From Candidatus Brachybacter algidus (GTDB lineage: Bacteria > Bacteroidota > Bacteroidia > Chitinophagales > Saprospiraceae), in NCBI GenBank assembly GCA_016711705.1, contig JADJSK010000014.1:292214-356213 (forward strand): DNA of 64,000 bases, read 5' to 3'. The first letter of the stretch is position 1; each line of letters begins with the position of its first letter. Below are positions 46,287 through 54,184 of the stretch, in pieces. Under the pieces are notes generated by a model. The model made no database searches. It was not told the origin of the DNA and saw only the letters and a program-made list of their open reading frames with translations. Made by a program: the position numbers and the translations under genes.

Positions 46287-46454
46287 TCGAGTAGACCCCC
46301 TCCCCAGATTACTCTGATGTCTGAGCCGCTCACACCACCCTGCGTGCGCGAGCTGCGCTCCTCCCTTTCAAAAAATAGATTTCCCAAATCTATGATGTCT
46401 CGGGGACATACAGGGCCTTCATTAACTTGACCGAATTTGTTGATAGTATTCAAG
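46287..46454 (-). repeat. 168-bp repeat copy 1, group II intron 3'-end-like
   Basis: Read on the minus strand, it begins CTTGAATACTATC and contains a hairpin with an AAATCTAT stem, then GGTGGTGTGAG, and a final stem with a GTAA (GNRA) tetraloop before CTACTCGA. That ending recalls domains V-VI of bacterial group II introns. The other copy (51205-51372) is exactly the same length, with base-pair-preserving changes. The 5' part of any intron and a reverse transcriptase are absent. It truncates a DUF5672 remnant on its right. Confidence 0.5.
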
Positions 46455-46560
46455 GATTGGGATACAGCAAGCGATGGAAATGATAGGAGGTCAGATTCCA
46501 TTCAAAGTGCATGCAAATGAGCGTTATGGCAAGGAATTCTGGAGAAAATATATGGAATAG
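46455..46560 (+). pseudogene. 3' remnant of a second DUF5672 gene
   Basis: About 33 codons reading QQAMEMIGGQIPFKVHANER and ending YGKEFWRKYME plus stop. This corresponds closely to the last residues of the intact DUF5672 protein at 32402-33118 (QAMKMIGGQIPFTVHAYER). The nucleotide match is about 80%, so this is a diverged paralogue and not a recent duplicate. The 5' part is cut off precisely at the edge of the 168-bp repeat. Confidence 0.75.
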
Positions 46561-46727
46561 TTTACTCATAAAATAGATATATTTGAAGCAATTGTGCTCC
46601 AATTTATTGGGCAAAGCTGCCCAAATTGGATGGATATGCGCTATATTGTATCGCATATAAACAAGATATGCCTCACCCTAAAAAAGATCCTTCATAAAAT
46701 AAAATGATAGTAGAAGAAAAAAATAAC

Positions 46728-46735
46728 TATATTTG
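46728..46735 (+). promoter_or_regulatory. Bacteroidota -7 box (TATATTTG) of the restriction-modification operon
   Basis: A TAnnTTTG match 23 bp before the regulator ATG. Direct repeats ATGTCAA lie at 46743-46749 and 46759-46765, the second overlapping the start codon. They could be an operator for the encoded HTH protein. Confidence 0.5.
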
Positions 46736-46758
46736 CCAAATAATGTCAAGACAAACTT

Positions 46759-47070
46759 ATGTCAACAATCTTTGGTAATAAAATCAGGACATTTCGAGAG
46801 GAGAAACAAATCCCTCAACGACAGTTAGCTTCTTTATTAGAAATAGACACGGCAACATACTGCAAGATTGAAAAAGGCGACAGACGAGCAAAACGAGAGC
46901 AAATCAAAGTTCTTGCAAAAATGCTGGAGATTGACTCTAAAGAATTAATTCGTTTATGGTCAGCGGACAAAGTTTATGACATTATTGCAGAAGAAGAAGA
47001 TGCCACACTAATCTTAAATGAGGTTGCAGAAAGGATTATTGAGTATAAACTAAAAATTGCCATAATATGA
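46759..47070 (+). CDS. XRE-family HTH regulator (restriction-modification controller)
   Basis: A 103-residue protein. The helix-turn-helix is KQIPQRQLASLLEIDTATYCKIEKG (~17-41), followed by a helical tail (LNEVAERIIEYKLK). It is longer than a classical ~80-residue C protein. Its stop overlaps the methylase ATG (ATGA at 47067-47070), so it is first in a three-gene operon with a DNA methylase and a restriction enzyme. It would time methylase and endonuclease expression on entry into a new host, as controller proteins do. Confidence 0.85.
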   Translation: MSTIFGNKIRTFREEKQIPQRQLASLLEIDTATYCKIEKGDRRAKREQIKVLAKMLEIDSKELIRLWSADKVYDIIAEEEDATLILNEVAERIIEYKLKIAII

Positions 47071-47978
47071 AACCACTTGTAAAATACAGAGGAGGAAAGT
47101 CAAAAGAAATTCCGTACTTAATTAAACACATTCCGCAATATAGTGGAAGATATATTGAGCCATTTTTTGGAGGTGGCGCCCTATTCTTCCATATAGAGCC
47201 TAAAAAGGCAATCATTAATGATATTAATTCAAAATTAATTTCATTTTATTTAGGAGTAAAAGACAATTTTGAAATTCTTAAAACTGAATTATCAGAAATT
47301 GAAAATATTTATAAGATAAATCGCAGAAAGTTTGAAGAACTAAAAAGCAAATCACCAGAGATGCGCGTAGCTGACGAAAACGAAGCCTTATATTACCAAA
47401 TAAGAAATATGTTCAACGATTTGACGGAAAAAAAGTATTCGGAAGCTTTGCTTTATTTCTTTATTAACAAAACCGCATATTCAGGTATGATTCGATATAA
47501 TTCAAAAGGTGAATTCAATGTGCCATATGGAAGATATGCTAATTTGAACACTTCTCTAGTAACGAAAGCTCACAGCAGCTTACTCACTAATACGGAAATT
47601 TACAATCTTGATTATTCGGAAATATTTAGAATAGCAGAGAAAAATGACTTCATGTTTTTAGACCCACCATATGATTGCGTTTTTTCAGACTATGGCAATA
47701 TTGAACACAAAGATGGATTTAATGAAAGAAATCAAGTTGAGTTAGCCAATATGTATAAAAAGCTAAAATGTAAAGCATTGATGGTTATAGGCCGAACACC
47801 ATTAACTGAAAAATTGTATGGAGATATGATTGTTGACGAATATGGAAAATCTTATGCAGTGAATATTAGAAATAGATTTAAATCAGAAGCAAGCCATATT
47901 TTAATTTCAAATTACGGCAACATTGCAAAAATAAATTTCCCTGAATTAGAATTTGAAAAAGAATTAGCTTTAGAATAA
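47067..47978 (+). CDS. Dam-type N6-adenine DNA methyltransferase (D12 class)
   Basis: A 303-residue alpha-class amino-methyltransferase. The order is the SAM motif FFGGGALF (~35-42) first, then a target-recognition region, then the catalytic DPPY (199-202), as in Dam/DpnM/MboI methylases, which act on GATC. The N-terminal YRGGKSKEIPYLIKHIP is typical. It is translationally coupled to the regulator, and its stop is 3 bp before the endonuclease ATG. A GATC methylase would protect GGATC, the target of AlwI, which is consistent with the next gene. Confidence 0.9.
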   Translation: MKPLVKYRGGKSKEIPYLIKHIPQYSGRYIEPFFGGGALFFHIEPKKAIINDINSKLISFYLGVKDNFEILKTELSEIENIYKINRRKFEELKSKSPEMRVADENEALYYQIRNMFNDLTEKKYSEALLYFFINKTAYSGMIRYNSKGEFNVPYGRYANLNTSLVTKAHSSLLTNTEIYNLDYSEIFRIAEKNDFMFLDPPYDCVFSDYGNIEHKDGFNERNQVELANMYKKLKCKALMVIGRTPLTEKLYGDMIVDEYGKSYAVNIRNRFKSEASHILISNYGNIAKINFPELEFEKELALE

Positions 47979-47981
47979 TTT

Positions 47982-49658
47982 ATGGCAAGAATAGACAGTA
48001 AAGTGATCTTCGTTACAACATCTCCACGAACACCTGCTAAAATGGTTCCTGAAATTGAGTTATTGAATACTCATTTTGCGGGACAAAAATGGAACACAGA
48101 ATCCCAAAGTGCATTTATGGAGTTATTGAAAGATGAAAACTTCTTTAATGGCGAAGGCGCGAATGACCCAGCGTTTAGTGCAAGAGACCGAATAACTAGA
48201 GCGCCTAAGTCACTAGGTTTTGTTGTTCTAAAACCCTTGATTGAGCTAACTCCAGCAGGTAAAGAATTAATAAATTCAAAGCGAAAAGATGAAATCTTTT
48301 TAAGACAATTATTAAAATTTCAAGTTCCTTCTCCTTATCACAAACCAACAATAAAAGCTGCAAACTTTTGGATTAAACCATATCTTGAATTATTCAGATT
48401 AGTTCGTCATTTTGGTTCTTTAAAATTTGATGAATTAAGATTATTCGGACTTCAATTAACCGATTATAGAGATTTTGACCATATTGTATCAAGAATTGAA
48501 CAGTTTCGAATTGAAAAAGCTCAAAACCAAGGTAACTATCGTAGATTTTATCAAGAATATATTTATTCCGAACTACGTGAAATTTATTCTGACAAAATTC
48601 AATCAGGAAAAACAAAAACAAGAGAAACTAATGACGCCTCTATTTCGACATTTTTAAGCACTCAATCTTCAAATTTAAGAGATTATGCTGATGCTTGTTT
48701 TCGCTATTTAAGAGTCACAGGTCTAGTAAATATTTCACAACTTGGAAAATCAATTTCTATAGTACCTGAAAAAATACAAGAAGTAGATTACTTTTTACAA
48801 AACACTGATAGAGAACCTTGCTATATTGCTGATGAAAGACAATATATTGCATATCTAGGAAATCCACAACTACCAACATTATTTACAGATAATAGAGAAT
48901 TACTTGAACAAAGAATTAGAAAGGAGTTTCCACATATTCAAATATCAACAACCTCAACTTTACTTGAACTTAAAGATATTTTTGCTAACGAATTAGAAAA
49001 GAGAAAAGAACAGTTAATTACAGAACACATAGCTGCAATAAAAGATTATCGACATTTTGAGGAAATAAGCTCAACATTTGACCAGATAATAGCAAAATCT
49101 CTTTACGACGCACCTTTAATGCTAGAGTGGAATACTTGGCGTGCAATGACAATGTTGAATGGAGGAAATATTAAAGCGAACTTGAAATTTGATGATTTTG
49201 GTAACCCAATGTCGACTGCACAAGGTAATATGGCTGACATTGTTTGTGATTATGACGACTTTGGTTTGACAGTAGAAGTAACAATGCAAAGCGGACAAAA
49301 ACAATATGAAACAGAGGGAGAACCTGTAACAAGACACCTTGCAAAATTCAAAAGGGAAACAGAAAAACCAGCGTATTGTTTATTCATAGCTCCGAACATA
49401 AATGACTCCTGTAAAGCTCATTTTTACGCATTACATAAAATGAATATTCAATTTTACGGAGGAACTTCTACAATTGTGCCATTACCATTAAGTGTTTTCA
49501 GAAAAATGGTTGAAGACTCCTACAACGCAAATCATGTTCCTGAACCACGACACGTACAAAGATTTTTTGAACGGTCAAATGAAATAGCAAACTCGACAGA
49601 CAACGAAGTAGATTGGTATAACGGAATAACACAAGTGGCATTAAATTGGCTGACATAA
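47982..49658 (+). CDS. AlwI-family type II restriction endonuclease
   Basis: A 558-residue protein resembling the AlwI family (PF09491-like), in which AlwI cuts GGATC at an offset. The N-terminus has IFVTTSPRTPAKMVPEI, then DRITRAPKSLGFV. The likely PD-(D/E)xK-type site is in the C-terminal third: ADIVCDYDDFGLTVEVTMQSG, where the acidic residues and the ExT replace ExK. It is third in the operon after regulator and methylase. It is followed by an attC-like spacer, which would make the whole three-gene module one mobile unit. The specificity GGATC is inferred, not shown. Confidence 0.8.
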   Translation: MARIDSKVIFVTTSPRTPAKMVPEIELLNTHFAGQKWNTESQSAFMELLKDENFFNGEGANDPAFSARDRITRAPKSLGFVVLKPLIELTPAGKELINSKRKDEIFLRQLLKFQVPSPYHKPTIKAANFWIKPYLELFRLVRHFGSLKFDELRLFGLQLTDYRDFDHIVSRIEQFRIEKAQNQGNYRRFYQEYIYSELREIYSDKIQSGKTKTRETNDASISTFLSTQSSNLRDYADACFRYLRVTGLVNISQLGKSISIVPEKIQEVDYFLQNTDREPCYIADERQYIAYLGNPQLPTLFTDNRELLEQRIRKEFPHIQISTTSTLLELKDIFANELEKRKEQLITEHIAAIKDYRHFEEISSTFDQIIAKSLYDAPLMLEWNTWRAMTMLNGGNIKANLKFDDFGNPMSTAQGNMADIVCDYDDFGLTVEVTMQSGQKQYETEGEPVTRHLAKFKRETEKPAYCLFIAPNINDSCKAHFYALHKMNIQFYGGTSTIVPLPLSVFRKMVEDSYNANHVPEPRHVQRFFERSNEIANSTDNEVDWYNGITQVALNWLT

Positions 49659-49674
49659 TAAAGGGCGAAGGAAT

Positions 49675-49793
49675 AACAGCACATTTGCAATAGGCGGGGT
49701 TTTGTTCAGGCAGTTTTGCGGTTAATTAAAGTTCAGTTCACCTAATAAACATTTGTGCTGGAAAGCCCGCCCATCGCAAATCTGCGAAACGTA
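49675..49793 (+). other. attC-like hairpin spacer (site F)
   Basis: The left arm ATTTGCAATAGGCGGG (49683-49698) pairs with CCCGCCCATCGCAAAT at 14 of 16 positions (49766-49781). On the left edge CAGCAC precedes the stem, while the right edge has CTGCGAAACGTAG. Thus CAG/CTG pair outside, with CAC bulged, just like extrahelical bases in attC. It follows the restriction-modification module. Confidence 0.5.
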
Positions 49794-49884
49794 GATTTAG
49801 AAATATCTACACTTTTACAAGATACAAAGTATGTAATTAACTTCCTGCAAAACAAGGCACCACCTATCAGACCAATTTCTCTGC

Positions 49885-50178
49885 ATGCCGATAAAACTTC
49901 CTTTTCTTCATTGGGAGACATTTGCCCAAAATGAAGAAAAAAATTTAAAATCCACTCATTTCAAAATCCACCAACATTATTCTTCCAATATCTGTACCTT
50001 AGATCAACAAAAATCCTCTTATTCATACAATTTGGTTAATCAATATTCCACTTATAACAAAACCGGCCTCGTCCAACTTGAAAAGTTGATTGGAAATCAA
50101 CTTTCCTTAGTGTTAGCAGATATTATAAAAAGACAAACAGAAACCGATTACACAGAAAGATTTCAAATGAAAAAATGA
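49885..50178 (+). CDS. 97-residue protein, unknown family
   Basis: A small hydrophilic protein with no signal peptide (MPIKLPFLHWETFAQNEEKN) and a helical C-terminal half (LVQLEKLIGNQLSLVLADIIKRQ). I recognise no family. Its last 4 bp overlap the start of the surface-repeat gene (ATGA), which supports it being translated. The pair could be one gene cassette. Confidence 0.5.
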   Translation: MPIKLPFLHWETFAQNEEKNLKSTHFKIHQHYSSNICTLDQQKSSYSYNLVNQYSTYNKTGLVQLEKLIGNQLSLVLADIIKRQTETDYTERFQMKK

Positions 50179-51191
50179 AAAAAATAAATTTAGTAATTAT
50201 TTTAGTATTATTAATATCAATAAATCTTGTAGCACAAGAAAACGATAGTTTGAAAAACCGCAAAGCTCAGGTTACATTTGCATATCCGATTGGTAGCAGC
50301 GGAACGAGTTCGACAGAATATTTGAATAAATTTTCGTTCAATATCTTGTACGGTTTAAATGGCGGGGTTAATGGATTTGAGATGGGTTCGCTACTGAACT
50401 ATAATAAAGGACAAGTAAAAGGATTTCAATTGTCAGGAGTTTCAAATATAAATATAGGTTACTCAGACGGTTTTATACTTTCGGGCGTTTCAAATATTTG
50501 TATGGATTCAACCTCGGGAGTAATTATATCAGGTGTATTAAATTATTCCAAACAAAACGCAAAAGGATTTCAGTTAGCAACAGCTAATATTTCCGCAAAT
50601 GAATTTAGTGGTTTCCAATTGGGCGTTTTTAATTATGCAAAGAAACTAAAAGGCGTTCAGTTTGGCGTTTTTAACTACTTAGACGATGGCGAACAAGGAT
50701 TACCAATAGGAATATTCAGCATTGTGAAAAATGGGCATTACGAACTCGAACTTGCTGGTGGAGAAGTAATATACTCAAACCTAAATTACAAAATGGGAGT
50801 TGAAAGATTTTACACAATTTACAAAATAGGCTACTCTTCCTATAGAAACTATCCTGTTTATAGTGCTGGACTTGGATTTGGAGGGATTTTATCCATATCT
50901 GACAGACAAAAGATTAGTATTGACTTATCAGGTAATTCGATAGTATATAATAACAATTGGGAAGGTAAATTGAATATGTTAAACAAGGTCGATTTTAACT
51001 ACAATTATAGCTTTTCTGAGAAATTTTCTCTGTTGATAGGACCTTCATTTAACATATATGTGACAGAGCAAAAAGTTGATGGCGAATTCGGCACATTGAA
51101 TATTCCATATTCTATTTATGCAAATGAATGGACGAGCGGGAAATTATTTATGTGGGTTGGATTAAATGCGGGAATGGCATTAAGACTATAA
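50175..51191 (+). CDS. LA_2272-type surface repeat protein
   Basis: A 338-residue exported protein with a signal peptide (~1-20, NLVIILVLLISINLVAQ). Residues ~55-180 consist of short repeats with G-[FV]-x-[LI]-[GS]-[VA]-x-N-[IY], such as GFQLSGVSN, GFILSGVSN, GFQLGVFNY and GVQFGVFNY, the pattern of the LA_2272 surface-repeat family. The C-terminal half has alternating hydrophobic strands ending in MALRL, consistent with an outer-membrane barrel. The function is unknown. It is translationally coupled to the preceding 97-residue gene and followed after 13 bp by the group II intron-like repeat copy 2. Confidence 0.7.
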   Translation: MKKINLVIILVLLISINLVAQENDSLKNRKAQVTFAYPIGSSGTSSTEYLNKFSFNILYGLNGGVNGFEMGSLLNYNKGQVKGFQLSGVSNINIGYSDGFILSGVSNICMDSTSGVIISGVLNYSKQNAKGFQLATANISANEFSGFQLGVFNYAKKLKGVQFGVFNYLDDGEQGLPIGIFSIVKNGHYELELAGGEVIYSNLNYKMGVERFYTIYKIGYSSYRNYPVYSAGLGFGGILSISDRQKISIDLSGNSIVYNNNWEGKLNMLNKVDFNYNYSFSEKFSLLIGPSFNIYVTEQKVDGEFGTLNIPYSIYANEWTSGKLFMWVGLNAGMALRL

Positions 51192-51204
51192 TAACATCTG
51201 CTAG

Positions 51205-51372
51205 TCGAGTAGACGGCCTCACCGGATTGCTCCGATGTCTGCACCTCTCACACCACGCTGCGTACGCGAGCTGCGCTCCTCCCCTTCGAAAAATAGATTT
51301 CCCAAAGCTATTTTTCGAAGGGGACATACAGGGCCTTCATTAACTTGACCGAATTTGTTGATAGTATTCAAG
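51205..51372 (-). repeat. 168-bp repeat copy 2, group II intron 3'-end-like
   Basis: Same length and orientation as 46287-46454. On the minus strand, a perfect 16-bp stem starting CCCCTTCGAAAAATAG is followed by GGTGGTGTGAG, a CATCGGA-GCAA-TCCGGTG hairpin with a GNRA loop, and CTACTCGA at the end. Where copy 1 has CAGA/TCTG, this one has CGGA/TCCG, a compensatory change. The two copies bracket the restriction-modification and surface-protein genes. The remaining gap, 51373-51496, shows nothing. Confidence 0.5.
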
Positions 51373-51496
51373 CATTTGGAGCCGGAAGTAAGTTTTCCAT
51401 AACTTTAAATACACTTACTTAGTCCTACTTAACAAGACAACTCAATTATTTCTGAGCAATTATAGTGAAAAAATAAATTACTTATGGACCAAATCT

Positions 51497-53662
51497 TTAT
51501 ACAACAAGCAATCCAATGCTTCTAATTGCTTCCATCTCTTCACCAATCCAGAATTCATCAAAATCTTTTAATCCGGCGAAATCATAACTCTCCCTCAAAT
51601 GTAAGATGCTTAATGTTTCATTATAGTTTGCTGCTTTCAAAATTACTTCACTGAGCCATAGACCTTGTTGATGCTCAAGTTCAATCTCAAAGGTTTCAGA
51701 CTTTGTATGAAATAATAAAAGCATATTTTTATTTTCAAGCGACTCTGATGAAGGAAGAATGCCTGTAAATAGGACGCGCTTGTTGCCGCTCAGATTTCTA
51801 CTTTCATCAGCTTCCAAGATATTTTGAATATGATCCGGCTGAATAGTGGTTTCCGGTATTTCAAAATCAAACCATTCCTGTAGCTCATATTCAAAGCAGA
51901 TGCCATTCATATAGTTGAATAATGATTTCTTGAGCCCGTCACTGAATAATTCATGGTCACAACCCGTAAGATCTTCGAATTCGAGGTCATTATTTGCAAA
52001 TGTCCCTACTTCTTCAGTGATCAATCTGACATTGTATTCTGCAGGATTCTTTCCAACGGGACTGTGCGCTGTCAACGCAAATTGATGCCAAAATCCCGAT
52101 TGGACCACACCCGCTTCAAAGAGCTGGCGGACTATCTCAAGGGAATCTATCGTTTCCTGTTCATTTTGAGTAGGAAATCCATACATAAGATATGAGTGAA
52201 CCATGATGCCTGACTGAGTAAAGTTTTGAGCTACTTTCGCCACCTGACCGACAGTGACACCCTTTTTTATCAGTTTGAGTAATCTGTCAGAAGCGACTTC
52301 CAGTCCACCAGATATAGCGATACATCCGGAGAGAGACAGCAGGCGGCAAAGATCGGCAGTAAAGCTTTTTTCGAACCTGATATTTGTCCACCATGTTATG
52401 GTTAGCTTTCTCATGAGGATTTCAATGGCTATTTCCTTCATAAGAGCAGGAGGGGCAGCTTCATCTACAAAATGAAAACCACGCTCACCAGTTTGCAGGA
52501 TCAGTTCTTCCATTCTGTCCACGAGCATTTGAGCGGTAGTAAATTCGTAGTTGCCAATATAATCAAGGTTGATGTCGCAGAAAGTACATTTTCCCCAATA
52601 GCAGCCATGGGCCAATGTGAGTTTGTTCCATCTGCCGTCGCTCCACAATCGGTGCATTGGGTTGGTCACTTCGATTACGCTCAAATATTGTTTTAAATTA
52701 AGTCCTTCATAATCAGGTGTTCCAACATCCTTTTGCTTGTAATCCGGCGCCATAGAACCATTAAAATACTGAACTTTATCTTCTAATAAAGTGAAAGTTC
52801 TTTTAAGAAAATCTATTGGCCGCTTGCCTTCGATGTGTTCGATCAAATGAAGGATGGGTGCTTCTCCATCATCTAAGGTGATAAAATCAAAAAATTCAAA
52901 TACTCTAACATCTTTTAGCGATCGCAATTCAGTATTTGCAAATCCGCCACCCATGCAGATCTTTGTCTGAGGATAATGCAATTTAACCCATTGACCGCAT
53001 CTGAACGCACTGTATAGATTGCCGGGAAATGGTACTGAAATAGCTAGCAGGTCAGGAATTGATTTTTGAAAATATTTTTCAAGTAAAGAAAATAGCATAT
53101 GATCAATGAATGAAGGAGCTTGTTGCAAGTGCTCATAAAGTTCATCAAAACTATGCGCTGACCTACCAAGTCGCTCTGCATATCTGCTGAAACCAAAAAA
53201 CGGATCGATTAATTCTATGATGTAATCTGAAATGTCTTCGAGATACAATGTGGCGAGATGCCTCGCTTTGTCCCTTATACCCATAATGCCAAAAGCAAAT
53301 TCCATGTCTGCCAATTGGTCAAATCTGCTAGCATTTGGTAAATAATTGCCTGAGCAAATCTGATATGCCAGCGATACGTCCTGGTCTTGAAGAAAGGCGA
53401 TGATGGGTCCGATGGTTGAAATATATTCATTGCGGAGACTGAATATCCTATTCGCATTATCCGACGCCTGAGAATGATCGATGTCAATATTAAACATTTC
53501 AGTCAAACCTTCTATGCTGAATAATTTTAATATCACATCCATTCCAAGATCGGCCTGCATGGAATTAATGCCTTTTGTATTCAGAAAACCCTTGAGGTAG
53601 GGAGTGGCAGGATATGGCGTATTAAGCTGCGTAAAAGGAGGCGTTATTAGAAAGACATTCAA
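51497..53662 (-). CDS. B12-binding radical SAM protein
   Basis: A 721-residue enzyme. An N-terminal cobalamin-binding Rossmann-like domain (~1-300, with KICMGGGFANTE) is followed by a radical SAM barrel. The 4Fe-4S cysteines are Cys354, Cys359 and Cys362 in GCYWGKCTFCD, spaced CX4CX2C rather than the usual CX3CX2C. Downstream, FHFVDEAAPP and ISGGLEVASDRLLKLIKKG are family motifs. The C-terminal ~150 residues form a separate domain without a motif I know. B12 radical SAM enzymes do methylations, epimerisation-like reactions or ring contractions, often on natural products. No partner gene is adjacent. Confidence 0.85.
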   Translation of the reverse strand: MNVFLITPPFTQLNTPYPATPYLKGFLNTKGINSMQADLGMDVILKLFSIEGLTEMFNIDIDHSQASDNANRIFSLRNEYISTIGPIIAFLQDQDVSLAYQICSGNYLPNASRFDQLADMEFAFGIMGIRDKARHLATLYLEDISDYIIELIDPFFGFSRYAERLGRSAHSFDELYEHLQQAPSFIDHMLFSLLEKYFQKSIPDLLAISVPFPGNLYSAFRCGQWVKLHYPQTKICMGGGFANTELRSLKDVRVFEFFDFITLDDGEAPILHLIEHIEGKRPIDFLKRTFTLLEDKVQYFNGSMAPDYKQKDVGTPDYEGLNLKQYLSVIEVTNPMHRLWSDGRWNKLTLAHGCYWGKCTFCDINLDYIGNYEFTTAQMLVDRMEELILQTGERGFHFVDEAAPPALMKEIAIEILMRKLTITWWTNIRFEKSFTADLCRLLSLSGCIAISGGLEVASDRLLKLIKKGVTVGQVAKVAQNFTQSGIMVHSYLMYGFPTQNEQETIDSLEIVRQLFEAGVVQSGFWHQFALTAHSPVGKNPAEYNVRLITEEVGTFANNDLEFEDLTGCDHELFSDGLKKSLFNYMNGICFEYELQEWFDFEIPETTIQPDHIQNILEADESRNLSGNKRVLFTGILPSSESLENKNMLLLFHTKSETFEIELEHQQGLWLSEVILKAANYNETLSILHLRESYDFAGLKDFDEFWIGEEMEAIRSIGLLVV

Positions 53663-54184
53663 CGGATCGCTATAATTATATTGGTTATAGCCGTAAAGGT
53701 ACTTTGAATTTGAATTTTAAAGGAAATTATAAAAATGGAAGCAAAGTGTGCCACATATTACATTATAATTTAATGTAATAGCCAAATATATAATTGAAAT
53801 TTAAAAAAAATACCAAAGAAATGTGCACTTATAATATAGATTATCTATATTTAGGTTAATAAAGTTGCTTAAGTAATTTTCTTAATTAATTACTAAAGTA
53901 TCGTAGTTGCTTATTGTATTAGTATTCAATGATATAAATATTTAGTATTTATAAATAATATCGAATAAGTTATTGAATATTAAAAAGTTAGTTTGACTTT
54001 AGATTTTTTTAATTTTATCTTAATGATTTCATCTGTTAGGTAGAATCATTTTAGTTTCATTCTAAATTCTACTTTCTAACTTTAAGCTGAGCGATATATA
54101 GATTTATAGAAATTTATTTGCAATGAACTTCAGTAAAAAATATGCTGAAGGTCAAATATTCTTCACAACATAAAACCTTTATCA
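53663..54184. other. AT-rich divergent gap, nothing recognised
   Basis: This 522-bp gap between the radical SAM gene and the EF-G-like gene is very AT-rich. I see no coding frame, RNA gene or repeat. Promoters for both divergent genes must lie here, but no clear -7/-33 pair stands out. Confidence 0.45.

Noticed and set aside
46277..46501. Minus-strand 74-codon frame (NKFGQVNEGPVCP)
   Set aside because: It crosses the 168-bp repeat and the edge of the DUF5672 remnant, and the second repeat copy does not keep the frame to the same end; base-paired stems explain the sequence better.
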